From contig NZ_JAANAT010000004.1 in the NCBI RefSeq assembly GCF_011089895.1, positions 1 to 64,000 on the forward strand: DNA of 64,000 bases, read 5' to 3'. The position numbers were made by a program, and so were the translations under genes. Below, one piece after another: positions 33,701-43,065 of this stretch (position 1 is the first letter of the stretch; each line of letters opens with the position of its first letter). The stretch comes from Mucilaginibacter inviolabilis. GTDB lineage: Bacteria; Bacteroidota; Bacteroidia; Sphingobacteriales; Sphingobacteriaceae. Under the pieces are notes generated by a model, which was given only the letters and a program-made list of their open reading frames with translations, did no database searches and had not been told where the DNA came from.

Positions 33701-34759
33701 TTAAACCTCTGGTTCCTGCTGGCTAAGGCAATGGAAACTGCCGAGGCCCCAGATAATATCGGTTGAATCGATGCCGATCACTTCATGATCGGGGAAACAT
33801 TTTTGTAAAATATCGCAGGCCTTATCGTCATTAACCGAGCGGTAGGTTGGTACAATAACCGTCGAATTGGCAATATAAAAATTAGCGTATGATGCCGGCA
33901 AACGGGTATCCTCATAAATCACAGCTTCGGGCATAGGCAGCTCTACAATATTAAGCTGTTTGCCGTTGAGCAGGCGCATGGTTTTTAAGGCTTCGAGGTT
34001 TTCCTGTAACAGGTGATAGTTTTCGTCGTTTTTATCTTCTTCCACAACGGTAACCACGGTATCTTCGTTTACAAAGCGGGTAATATCATCTATATGGCCG
34101 TCGGTATCGTCGCCAACAATGCCATCGCCCAGCCACAGGATCTGCTCGGCGCCATAGTAGTTGCGCAGGTAGGTTTCTATTTGATCCTGGCTTAACAAAG
34201 GGTTGCGGTTCTTGTTGAGCAGACAGGCGGTGGTAGTGAGTATAGTGCCCTTACCATTAAAATCAACCGAGCCGCCTTCCATCACAATGCCTGGGTTAAA
34301 TACCGGCAAATCAAAGTGATTGCCAATTTTGGTAGGTATCACATCGTCCAGATCAAATGGCGGATATTTGCCGCCCCAGGCGTTGTAACCCCAATCGATA
34401 ATTGCCTTTTGTTTGGTTTCAGGATTGATCACAAATGCTGGTCCGTGATCACGGCACCAGGCATCATTAGTGCCAAAAGCAAACAGTTCAACCCGGCTCA
34501 TATCAACACCGGCGTGCTGCAGTTGAAAAACTACGGCCGCTTTCATGACCTCGTCAACCACATTGATGCGTACCAATTCGTTACGGGTTAAAATTTTAAT
34601 AAACTCGATGTACGAAGGATAAATAGTATCCAATTTACCCGGCCACGAAGCCTCCTTATGCGGCCAGCTTAACCAAGTGGCAGTATGCTTGGCCCATTCA
34701 GCGGGAAAGGAAAATCCCTGCGAAGCAGGAGTTTGTATGGTTGAAATGTTTTGGCTCAT
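33701..34759 (-). CDS. aguA: Agmatine deiminase
   Basis: 352 residues, typical length. WLSWPHKEASWPG, NDAWCRDHGPAFVIN, GGSVDFNGKGTILTTTACLL, GDDTDGHIDDITRF and the nucleophile cysteine in GLGSFHCLSQQEPEV are the catalytic elements of the Porphyromonas-type peptidylarginine/agmatine deiminase fold. It turns agmatine into N-carbamoylputrescine and ammonia. The gene for the next enzyme lies 195 bases upstream on the same strand. Confidence 0.93.
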   Translation of the reverse strand: MSQNISTIQTPASQGFSFPAEWAKHTATWLSWPHKEASWPGKLDTIYPSYIEFIKILTRNELVRINVVDEVMKAAVVFQLQHAGVDMSRVELFAFGTNDAWCRDHGPAFVINPETKQKAIIDWGYNAWGGKYPPFDLDDVIPTKIGNHFDLPVFNPGIVMEGGSVDFNGKGTILTTTACLLNKNRNPLLSQDQIETYLRNYYGAEQILWLGDGIVGDDTDGHIDDITRFVNEDTVVTVVEEDKNDENYHLLQENLEALKTMRLLNGKQLNIVELPMPEAVIYEDTRLPASYANFYIANSTVIVPTYRSVNDDKACDILQKCFPDHEVIGIDSTDIIWGLGSFHCLSQQEPEV

Positions 34760-34802
34760 ATTTGGTTAAAAGCAAATAAATGCAATATGGTTTTATTCCC
34801 TA

Positions 34803-34835
34803 TGTCATTGCGAGGAGGAACGACGACAATCTCTT
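34803..34835. repeat. Single arm of GTCATTGCGAG family
   Basis: TGTCATTGCGAGGAGGAACG continues ACGACAATCTC. No inverted partner is close by. Confidence 0.6.
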
Positions 34836-34846
34836 AGCTATTTATG

Positions 34847-34914
34847 TTTGTCATCCTGAGCGTAGCGAAGGATTTATCCGGCGACAGATTCTTCGCTACG
34901 CTCAGAATGACAAA
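34847..34914. repeat. GTCATNCTGA family element
   Basis: TTTGTCATCCTGAGCGTAGC and its inverted copy GCTACGCTCAGAATGACAAA, with arms of 24 bases and one mismatch. It lies between aguB and aguA in the polyamine unit. Confidence 0.85.
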
Positions 34915-34954
34915 TTTGTTATAGAATTAACAATGACATATTAATATTGGAAAT

Positions 34955-35824
<870 letters not shown>

Positions 35825-35863
35825 ACTCCTAAAATTTGCGCAAAAATAACAATTGCTGTTTAA

Positions 35864-36073
35864 AGTATCGAGTATCAAGTATCAAGTATTGTGACTTAAA
35901 TGTAAAATCGCCATTATAGTATCAAGTAGCTAGTATCAAGTATCGAGACACTTACGTTGGCGCGATTAAAAAATATTTTGTAAAACATTAAAAAATAAAA
36001 ACGGTTCAAGTCATGATACTTGATATACTGAATAAAGAAAAGTCTTGATACTTGATACTAGCTACTTGATACT
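35864..36073. repeat. GTATCAA heptamer repeat cluster
   Basis: Left copies are at 35864-35890 and 35918-35949; a partial right copy lies near 36011-36030 and a full right copy at 36042-36073. The 35918 and 36042 arms are 32-base inverted copies with one mismatch. It fills the gap between divergent aguB and the flippase-like gene. Confidence 0.8.
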
Positions 36074-36083
36074 AAAAAATAAC

Positions 36084-36091
36084 TAGCTTTG
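36084..36091 (+). promoter_or_regulatory. -7 promoter element next to an ATG
   Basis: TAGCTTTG matches TAnnTTTG and ends seven bases before the ATG at 36098, implying a very short or absent leader. It lies right after the heptamer repeat. Confidence 0.5.
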
Positions 36092-36097
36092 CAGCCA

Positions 36098-37048
36098 ATG
36101 ACGGAAGACGAAATACCAGCGCCAAAAACATTTAAGCAGCAACTGTGGAATGTTACTAAAACTGTATTAAAAATTGCTGTTACCACAGCGCTGCTCATTT
36201 GGGTATTTAGTAAGGTACCTATCCAATTGGTAAAATACCGCCTGCTGCACGCCAATTACTGGTGGATGGGCGCTGCCGTTGTTTGTTATTTTTGCTCGAT
36301 GGTGGTATCATCGTGGCGTTTACTCAGCTTCTTCCGGTCGATAGGCTTAAAGCTGAACCCTAAATATAACCTGCGACTGTATTTCCTCGGCCTTTTTTAT
36401 AACGTATTGCTGCCCGGTGGTATAGGCGGCGACGGCTACAAGATCTTCATTTTGAACAAAGCGCATAAAGTTCCCGGCAAAAAACTGTTCTGGGCCATTA
36501 TGTTTGATAGGCTCAGCGGACTTTGGGCCATCGGCCTGATCACCGTTGCCCTGATATTCATGATCCCGCAGATCGATATACATAAAGCGCTGCCGGTGAG
36601 TATCTTCCTGGGTGGTTCGGCGGTTTATTATTTTGTGGCCTACATGTTTTTCAGGGAGTATACCAAATACTTCTTCGAGGCACATCTAAAAGCCCTGGTA
36701 TTACAGGGTTTCCAGTTGCTGGCTATCATCTGCGTCATGTTCGGGCAGAATTTTGATGGTAAGTTTTCGCCATACCTTTTATCATTCCTGATCTCAGCGC
36801 TCGCATCTATTATACCCATTACTGCCGGTGGAGCAGGGGCGAGGGAAGCCATATTTACTAAACTGTCCGATTATTTTCCGATGGATAAAGGGCTCTCGGT
36901 TTTTTTACCGTCATCATTTTACCTCATATCACTTTTAGTGGCACTATTTGGCTTGTATTATGTGATCCGCCCAAGCCGCTTAGATAAGGGGCTGAAAAAG
37001 TATGACGAAGAGGTGACCGAAACAGCCGCAGATCCGGGCGGCGAGTAG
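36098..37048 (+). CDS. Lysylphosphatidylglycerol synthase-TM/UPF0104 family membrane protein
   Basis: 316 residues from ATG 36098 (MTEDEIPAPKTFKQQL); an in-frame TTG at 36089 is possible. About eight helices. The motif FYNVLLPGGIGGDGYKIFIL is the core of the YbhN/MprF-TM/AglD flippase-like family, with the RE of ITAGGAGAREAIFTKL near the end. No catalytic LPG-synthase domain is fused. These proteins probably flip or handle lipid-linked substrates in the inner membrane. The substrate is unknown. Confidence 0.88.
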   Translation: MTEDEIPAPKTFKQQLWNVTKTVLKIAVTTALLIWVFSKVPIQLVKYRLLHANYWWMGAAVVCYFCSMVVSSWRLLSFFRSIGLKLNPKYNLRLYFLGLFYNVLLPGGIGGDGYKIFILNKAHKVPGKKLFWAIMFDRLSGLWAIGLITVALIFMIPQIDIHKALPVSIFLGGSAVYYFVAYMFFREYTKYFFEAHLKALVLQGFQLLAIICVMFGQNFDGKFSPYLLSFLISALASIIPITAGGAGAREAIFTKLSDYFPMDKGLSVFLPSSFYLISLLVALFGLYYVIRPSRLDKGLKKYDEEVTETAADPGGE

Positions 37049-37081
37049 CGAAAATAAAGTGTGTGAGTACACCTAATTTTC

Positions 37082-37089
37082 TAAATTTG
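37082..37089 (+). promoter_or_regulatory. -7 promoter element of the phenylalanine hydroxylase gene
   Basis: TAAATTTG matches TAnnTTTG, 30 bases before the ATG at 37120. Confidence 0.5.
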
Positions 37090-37119
37090 CGTTTCTTCTT
37101 ATAAACTACAACAACGTAA

Positions 37120-38898
37120 ATGAGCCATTTTAATGATTTTAACAATCCGCAGGTTGCGGCCTTGCCCGGTCATTTAAAACAATTTATAGTCGACCAGCAC
37201 TACGAACATTATACACCTATTGATCATGCTGTTTGGCGCTATGTGATGCGCCAGAATTACAGCTATCTTAAAGATGTTGCCTACTATCCTTATATACCTG
37301 GCTTAACCAAAGCAGGCCTTACCATTGAACGTATTCCCGATTTGCAGGAGATGAACGATGCACTGGCCAAAATAGGCTGGGGCGCCGTTACTGTAGATGG
37401 TTTTATACCGCCCGCCGCTTTTATGGAATACCAGGCCTACCGCGTATTGGTGATAGCGGCAGATATCCGCCAGTTGCGCCATATTGAATATACCCCGGCA
37501 CCGGATATTATCCATGAGTCGGCCGGGCACGCGCCTATTATTGCTGATAAGGATTATCACGAGTACCTGAGCTATTTTGGTTCGATAGGAGCTAAAGCCA
37601 TGTTTTCGGCACAGGATTTTGAACTGTATGAAGCGATCAGGGCGCTATCCATATTAAAAGAAATGCCCGATGCGAATGACGCGGAGATCAGCAAAGCTGA
37701 AGAGTTGGTAGCTTATCGCCAGGAAAACATGGGGGCGCCATCTGAAATGGCCCTGCTGAGCCGTCTGCACTGGTGGACGGTAGAGTACGGTCTGATCGGT
37801 ACGTTGGAAAACCCTAAGATCTATGGAGCGGGTTTGTTGTCGTCAATAGGCGAGAGTTCCAGCTGTATGAATCCTGAGGTGGAAAAATTATGGTATACCA
37901 TTGATGCCCTGAACTATAGTTATGACATTACCAAACCACAGCCGCAGCTGTTTGTAACGCCAACTTTTCAGAACCTGATTGATGTGCTGGAAGAATTTGC
38001 CAATACTATGTCGTTCCGCAAGGGTGGAGCTTATGGCCTGACCAAGGCCGTTGAAAGCAAAAATACCTGCACCATAGTTTACAGTTCGGGCTTGCAAGTA
38101 TCGGGCACCATTACCGAATTTAAGGTTGATGGACACGATAATCCTTACTTTATCAAAACTACTGGTCCAACGTCGTTAGCGGTGAATAACAAGCAACTGC
38201 CGGGACATGGGAAAAACTATCACGCGGACGGTTTCAGCTCGCCGGTAGGGAAATTGAAAAATATCCCAACGCCTTTAGAAGATCTGACCGAGGACGAACT
38301 GGAAAACATAGGCATCGCCAAAGGTAAAACAGTAGAACTCGATTTTGAAAGCGGTATAAAAGTTAAAGGAACGATAAAAACCATATTAGCCTTCCTGGGC
38401 AAAACGCAGCTCATCACTTTTGCTGATTGTACAGTTACCGATAAAAAAGGACATGTATTATTCGACCCGTCATGGGGTGTGTACGATATGGCTGTTGGCG
38501 AAAGCATCGTTTCGGTATTTTGCGGCGCTGCTGACAAAGCGGCTTTTGAAGAGATCGTTTATAAATCACAAACGGCTACCCACCACGCAGAATATGATCT
38601 GCGGACCCGGGAGCTACATAAACTTTACCAGCAGGTACGTAATCGGCGACAAACAGGCGGCGACTTTGGCTTTTTGGGCAATGTATGGTTCATGCTGCAG
38701 AAAAACCATCACGACGACTGGCTCTGTGCTCTCGAAATACTGGAATTACTGGAGCATGAAGATGTTGAGCCTGCACTTAGAACCGAGATCAGACAGTTTC
38801 TGCAACAGAAAACCAAAGACCAGCCCGAGCTAAAAAAATTGATTAGCGACGGTTTTTATCTGATTGATCACCCTGTTGAACAAAAATTGGTATTTTAG
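37120..38898 (+). CDS. phhA: Phenylalanine 4-monooxygenase, long form
   Basis: 592 residues, about twice the length of the usual bacterial enzyme. The catalytic part (about 20-290) has the iron facial triad: the two His in DIIHESAGHAPIIADKDYHE and the Glu in HWWTVEYGLIGTLE. The C-terminal ~300 residues contain two related beta modules (CTIVYSSGLQVSGTITEFKV and VELDFESGIKVKGTIKTILA) and a helical end. Long forms of this kind are known in some bacteria. It uses tetrahydropterin and oxygen to make tyrosine, feeding the hppD/hmgA/FAH route at 22.7-26.7 kb. Confidence 0.9.
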   Translation: MSHFNDFNNPQVAALPGHLKQFIVDQHYEHYTPIDHAVWRYVMRQNYSYLKDVAYYPYIPGLTKAGLTIERIPDLQEMNDALAKIGWGAVTVDGFIPPAAFMEYQAYRVLVIAADIRQLRHIEYTPAPDIIHESAGHAPIIADKDYHEYLSYFGSIGAKAMFSAQDFELYEAIRALSILKEMPDANDAEISKAEELVAYRQENMGAPSEMALLSRLHWWTVEYGLIGTLENPKIYGAGLLSSIGESSSCMNPEVEKLWYTIDALNYSYDITKPQPQLFVTPTFQNLIDVLEEFANTMSFRKGGAYGLTKAVESKNTCTIVYSSGLQVSGTITEFKVDGHDNPYFIKTTGPTSLAVNNKQLPGHGKNYHADGFSSPVGKLKNIPTPLEDLTEDELENIGIAKGKTVELDFESGIKVKGTIKTILAFLGKTQLITFADCTVTDKKGHVLFDPSWGVYDMAVGESIVSVFCGAADKAAFEEIVYKSQTATHHAEYDLRTRELHKLYQQVRNRRQTGGDFGFLGNVWFMLQKNHHDDWLCALEILELLEHEDVEPALRTEIRQFLQQKTKDQPELKKLISDGFYLIDHPVEQKLVF

Positions 38899-38932
38899 GC
38901 GCGGTTAAACGCAATAAAATAAACAAAAGAAT

Positions 38933-39002
38933 ATGTCATTGCGAGAACGAAGCAATCTTCTCATTAAGTAAGGAGATTGCCACGCTACGCTCGCAATGAC
39001 AT
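38933..39002. repeat. GTCATTGCGAG family element
   Basis: ATGTCATTGCGAG (38933-38945) and CTCGCAATGACAT (38990-39002) form a perfect outer stem. The right half (38975-39004) is identical, inverted, to the arm at 39763-39792. Confidence 0.85.
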
Positions 39003-39019
39003 GTATTATACAGGGGCAT

Positions 39020-39724
39020 ATGAACATTATTATAACAGGCGCCAGCAGCGGCGTGGGATTTGAAGCAGTAATTGAACTGATACTTTCGGGTAACAACAAG
39101 GTAATTGCATTGGCCCGCTCGCAGGACAAACTGGAGCGTCTGCTGGAGATTGCCCATGGCCTTAACCCGGATTGTCAGCTATTTGCCCTTAATTTTGATA
39201 TTGTACATGATGATTATGAGGGTCTGCAGCAATTTATAGCCTCCAATTTTGATAACCGGGTTGATGTGCTCATCAATAACGCCGGTATGCTCATCAACAA
39301 GCCATTTACGCAATTACTGGAAACGGACTTTGTAGAAATGCTGCAAAGCAATTTTATTGGTCATGTGCGTATGATACAGGCGCTATTACCGCTGATGCCC
39401 GCCGGTTCGCATATCCTCAACGTGGGCAGCATGGGTGGTTTTCAGGGTAGTGTCAAATTCCCGGGCTTATCTGCCTACTCGGCCAGTAAAGCCGCATTGC
39501 ACACCCTTACGGAGTGCCTGGCCCAGGAACTCACAGAGCAGGATATCAAAGTAAACTGTCTGGCTTTAGGTTCGGCACAAACCGAAATGCTCGAGAAAGC
39601 TTTTCCGGGTTATCAATCGCCGGTAATGGCTTTTGAAATGGGTAAATACATAGCCGATTTTGCGCTTACAGGGCATAAGTTCTTTAATGGGAAAGTATTG
39701 CCTGTAGCGGCGACTACACCATAA
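39020..39724 (+). CDS. Short-chain dehydrogenase/reductase
   Basis: 234 residues from ATG 39020 (MNIIITGASSGVGFEAVIE); an earlier in-frame ATG at 38996 falls inside the repeat element, so I reject it. NAD(P) motif TGASSGVG, NNAG motif in LINNAGMLIN, catalytic Ser in LNVGSMGGF and YxxxK in SAYSASKAALH. Classical SDR of unknown substrate. The gene is bracketed by perfect 30-base inverted repeats, and the repeat's right arm lies only 15 bases before its ATG. Confidence 0.9.
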   Translation: MNIIITGASSGVGFEAVIELILSGNNKVIALARSQDKLERLLEIAHGLNPDCQLFALNFDIVHDDYEGLQQFIASNFDNRVDVLINNAGMLINKPFTQLLETDFVEMLQSNFIGHVRMIQALLPLMPAGSHILNVGSMGGFQGSVKFPGLSAYSASKAALHTLTECLAQELTEQDIKVNCLALGSAQTEMLEKAFPGYQSPVMAFEMGKYIADFALTGHKFFNGKVLPVAATTP

Positions 39725-39762
39725 ATCAATTAATAAAAACGCCTCATTTAAGCCATTTTTAC

Positions 39763-39792
39763 ACATGTCATTGCGAGCGTAGCGTGGCAATC
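39763..39792. repeat. Single arm, GTCATTGCGAG family, inverted copy of 38975-39004
   Basis: ACATGTCATTGCGAGCGTAG continues CGTGGCAATC. All 30 bases are the exact reverse complement of 38975-39004, on the other side of the SDR gene. Confidence 0.85.
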
Positions 39793-39799
39793 GCATGTT

Positions 39800-40100
39800 A
39801 TACAGGGCAGCTTTGTTTGGCGTATACCCGCTCTTGGCCGCGGGAGGGCCAGTTACTTTTCCTTGATGAAAAGTAACCAAAAATCAAGTCACCAGAAATG
39901 CTTCTTTGCCGCACGAGGCCTTTACCCTGCAAATCAGGCAGAACCACGGGCTGCTAAACCTTACCTCCACTTCGTTCGCTCAGATCCCACGCTTCAGGCA
40001 AGGTTCGCAATGCCCCTTCAGCCGCACAGGCCACCATTGTTCTGCCCGTTTTCATCCGAAGCTTATCTGCTGACAGGGGAAAGAGAGAAATTTTTTTACA
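39800..40100. repeat. Probable dispersed Bacteroidota intergenic element
   Basis: The stretch with GCCAGTTACTTTTCCTTGAT, GAAAAGTAACCAAAAATC and CTTCGTTCGCTCAGATCCCA is GC-richer than its surroundings. Its frames (VTFHQGKVT, CFFAARGLYPANQAEPRA) look like the spurious ORFs that recur in Bacteroidota genomes. GTTACTTTT/AAAAGTAAC forms a hairpin at 39851-39879. Judged a non-coding repeat, not a gene; only one copy is in the window. Confidence 0.5.
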
Positions 40101-40105
40101 ATATG

Positions 40106-40186
40106 TTTGTCATGCTGAACGGAGTGAAGTATCTATTAAACGATATGCATATTTGCTAATAGATCCTTCGTTCCTCAGGATGACAA
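40106..40186. repeat. GTCATNCTGA family element
   Basis: TTTGTCATGCTGAACGGAGT...ATCTATTA and TAATAGATCCTTCGTTCC...ATGACAA form a long imperfect stem. The same sequence body recurs at 44244-44321. Confidence 0.8.
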
Positions 40187-40286
40187 GTTAGTTTAATCGA
40201 ATAATGAAGAAATCCTGATAATCCTTTAATCCTATAAATCATGGTTCAGAAAAAATCAGCGGAATCAACGAAATCATTGATTACCA

Positions 40287-40320
40287 AAATCTCAAATCTC
40301 ATATCTCACATCTCACATCA
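40287..40320 (+). repeat. Short tandem array of ATCTCA-type units before guaA
   Basis: AAATCTCAAATCTCATATCT continues CACATCTCACATC: about four imperfect 7-8 base units just upstream of the guaA -7 element. Confidence 0.6.
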
Positions 40321-40326
40321 AATTTT

Positions 40327-40334
40327 TATCTTTG
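40327..40334 (+). promoter_or_regulatory. -7 promoter element of guaA
   Basis: TATCTTTG matches TAnnTTTG and ends three bases before the ATG at 40338, so the guaA transcript may be leaderless. Confidence 0.5.
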
Positions 40335-40337
40335 CCC

Positions 40338-41867
40338 ATGCAAGAAAAAATCCTCATTCTTGACTTTGGCTCGCAATTCACCCAACTCATCGCGCGCCGC
40401 GTCAGGGAGCTCAATATTTACTGTGAGATCCACCCCTTCAATCATTATCCCGAAATTGACAGCACTGTAAAAGGTATCATCCTTTCCGGTAGTCCTTATT
40501 CTGTAAGGCAGGAAGATGCACCGCATTTTGATTTCGCGCAGTTCCATACTACCCGCCCTATTTTAGGGGTTTGTTATGGTGCACAGTATGTTGCCCATTT
40601 CCATGGCGGCGAAGTTTTGGCTTCGAGCACCCGTGAGTATGGTCGCGCTAATCTGGATTATATCAACAAGGAAAATCCGCTGTTTAAAAATATTCCGGAG
40701 AACTCACAGGTGTGGATGTCGCATGGCGATACCATTGCCCGCATCGGCGATAATTTTGAGGTTATTGCCAGTACCGATAGCGTAAAGGTTGCAGCCTACC
40801 AGGTAACCGGTACCCAAACATACGGTATCCAGTTTCACCCCGAAGTAACACACAGTATTGATGGCAAGCAATTGCTGGAGAATTTTTTGGTTGACATTTG
40901 CGGTTGCAAACAGGACTGGACACCAGATTCGTTCATTGAAACCACCATTGCTGCCCTGCGCGAAAAACTGGGCGACGATAAGGTAGTATTAGGTTTATCA
41001 GGCGGTGTGGATTCATCCGTAGCGGCAGTATTACTGCACCATGCCATCGGCAAAAACCTGCATTGCATATTTGTAGATAACGGCCTGCTGCGCAAGGACG
41101 AGTATGAGCAAGTGCTCGACTCCTACAAGCACATGGGCTTAAACATAAAAGGTATTGATGCCAAGCAACGTTTTTACGATGCATTGGCAGGCCTTAAAGA
41201 TCCTGAATTAAAACGTAAGGCTATCGGTCGTGTATTTATCGAGGTATTTGATGATGCTGCGCACGAGGTTCAGGATGTAAAATGGTTAGGACAAGGCACT
41301 ATTTATCCAGATGTTATTGAGTCGGTATCGGTAAAAGGTCCGTCGGCTACCATCAAATCGCACCACAACGTTGGCGGTTTGCCAGATTTTATGAAACTGA
41401 AGGTGGTTGAGCCGCTAAATACTTTATTTAAAGATGAAGTACGACGAGTAGGCGCTGCCCTGAACATCGATCCGAATATTTTAGGCAGGCACCCTTTTCC
41501 GGGTCCGGGTCTGGCAATCAGGATTTTAGGCGATGTTACACCAGAAAAAGTAGCTATATTGCAGGAAGCCGACGCGATTTATATCAACAATTTGCGGTCA
41601 TATGGTGTTTACGATAAGGTTTGGCAGGCCGGCGCTATATTTTTGCCGGTACAATCGGTAGGGGTAATGGGCGATGAGCGTACTTACGAGAACGTGATAT
41701 GCCTGCGTGCTGTGGAATCATTGGATGGGATGACAGCCGACTGGTGCCATTTACCTTATGACCTGCTGGCCAAGATCTCAAACGAGATCATCAATAACGT
41801 AAAAGGAATTAACCGGGTAGTATATGATATCAGTTCAAAACCACCTGCTACCATTGAGTGGGAATAA
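40338..41867 (+). CDS. guaA: GMP synthase (glutamine-hydrolysing)
   Basis: 509 residues from ATG 40338 (MQEKILILDFGSQFTQLIAR). The glutaminase domain has nucleophile Cys in RPILGVCYGAQYVAHF and His/Glu in YGIQFHPEVTHS. The ATP-pyrophosphatase P-loop is VVLGLSGGVDSSVAAVLLH. The dimerisation domain carries GRHPFPGPGLAIRILG, and the protein ends DISSKPPATIEWE. It converts XMP to GMP. The next gene overlaps its end by 44 bases. Confidence 0.98.
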   Translation: MQEKILILDFGSQFTQLIARRVRELNIYCEIHPFNHYPEIDSTVKGIILSGSPYSVRQEDAPHFDFAQFHTTRPILGVCYGAQYVAHFHGGEVLASSTREYGRANLDYINKENPLFKNIPENSQVWMSHGDTIARIGDNFEVIASTDSVKVAAYQVTGTQTYGIQFHPEVTHSIDGKQLLENFLVDICGCKQDWTPDSFIETTIAALREKLGDDKVVLGLSGGVDSSVAAVLLHHAIGKNLHCIFVDNGLLRKDEYEQVLDSYKHMGLNIKGIDAKQRFYDALAGLKDPELKRKAIGRVFIEVFDDAAHEVQDVKWLGQGTIYPDVIESVSVKGPSATIKSHHNVGGLPDFMKLKVVEPLNTLFKDEVRRVGAALNIDPNILGRHPFPGPGLAIRILGDVTPEKVAILQEADAIYINNLRSYGVYDKVWQAGAIFLPVQSVGVMGDERTYENVICLRAVESLDGMTADWCHLPYDLLAKISNEIINNVKGINRVVYDISSKPPATIEWE

Positions 41868-43065
41868 ATGGTTATTGTTTTTTAGCGCGGCGCTGATACT
41901 GGGTGCATGCTCACCAAAAGTGCAGCCTGTATCAACGCCCGTAAAAAAAGTTGAAAAGCCCCTGCCCAAGCCCGTAGAAAAACCTCCCGTTAAGCCAGTA
42001 GCAAAAGTTTCTGTTATATCCATGATATTACCTATGGGGCTTGATCATGTACGGCCGCGCAATTATAGCAACGCAGGTTTGAGTCAGGCCAATATGAGTA
42101 TTGAATACTACCAGGGCTTTAAACTGGCTTTAGATTCGCTGGCCGCCCAGGGCGCCAATTTTAAACTGCAGCTTTATGATTCCAAAGATGATAACTCCAC
42201 AACGCTTGGTTTAGCCTATCATACGGAAATAAGAAACAGCGACCTGATAGTAGGCCCTGTTTATCCCGATGGACTAAAACAATTTGCCGTGGTGATGGGT
42301 ACACGCATGGCTGTTTTATCGCCGCTGTCGCCTGCTTCGCCAGCTACTATCAAAAGCAATAACCTGATTACCGCTATACCGCCGCTGGAATACCATGCCG
42401 TGGGCGCGGCGCAATACATTAACGATAAACTCAAGCCTAAAAAAATATTTATCCTGCGCTCGGGTTTTAGCCAGGAAAACGATTATATTATAAACTTTAA
42501 AAAAGCAACTGATAGTTTAAGCAATAAAAAGATTAAAATTGTAAGCGTTATTATAACACGGGGTAAATTGAGCGGTTTGCTACCGCAGTTGTCAAAAACA
42601 GAGCGAAATGTGTTTGTGATCCCGGCTACCGATCAGGCATTTTTAGGTGTTACACTGCGATCACTGGATACTTTAAATAAAAACTATCCTGTGGTACTGT
42701 TTGGCCACCCTAGTTGGGAGAAATTTAGCTTTTTAAAGACCGATATTTTACAGCGGCTTAAAACGCATATTACCTCCAGCGATAAGGTAAATTACAAGCA
42801 AGAGAGCACTGTTGCGTTTTTGCGCAGCTATCGTAAAGTATATCATGTTGAACCTACCGAATACGCCATCAAAGGCTTTGACGAGGGCTTGTTTTTTGGC
42901 CGCCAGCTTTCGGAAGGAAGTAAGAATATGGCGGAAATAGACAAAACCGATTTTACGGGGATACACAATGGTTTCCATTTTGTAAAAAAACCTGGTTTGG
43001 GTTGGGTTAACACGCATGTAAATATATTAATGTATAGTAACTTTGAGTTAAAACAGGTAGAATGA
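41824..43065 (+). CDS. Periplasmic-binding-protein-like lipoprotein
   Basis: 413 residues. It starts at ATG 41824 inside the end of guaA; no later ATG would keep the signal. The lipobox is ALILGAC with Cys about 29, then a Pro/Lys-rich linker (PVKKVEKPLPKPVEKP). The rest is a type 1 periplasmic-binding fold: MGLDHVRPRNYSNAGLSQAN, NSDLIVGPVYPDGLKQFAVV and EYAIKGFDEGLFFGRQLSEG. It resembles LpoA/branched-chain binding folds, possibly an envelope regulator and not a transport receptor, since no ABC genes are adjacent. It overlaps the next start by four bases. Confidence 0.82.
   Translation: MISVQNHLLPLSGNKWLLFFSAALILGACSPKVQPVSTPVKKVEKPLPKPVEKPPVKPVAKVSVISMILPMGLDHVRPRNYSNAGLSQANMSIEYYQGFKLALDSLAAQGANFKLQLYDSKDDNSTTLGLAYHTEIRNSDLIVGPVYPDGLKQFAVVMGTRMAVLSPLSPASPATIKSNNLITAIPPLEYHAVGAAQYINDKLKPKKIFILRSGFSQENDYIINFKKATDSLSNKKIKIVSVIITRGKLSGLLPQLSKTERNVFVIPATDQAFLGVTLRSLDTLNKNYPVVLFGHPSWEKFSFLKTDILQRLKTHITSSDKVNYKQESTVAFLRSYRKVYHVEPTEYAIKGFDEGLFFGRQLSEGSKNMAEIDKTDFTGIHNGFHFVKKPGLGWVNTHVNILMYSNFELKQVE

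Noticed and set aside
39863..40159. Frame with CFFAARGLYPANQAEPRA
   Set aside because: It is the type of false ORF found in a dispersed Bacteroidota intergenic element; no gene start or conservation signal seen.
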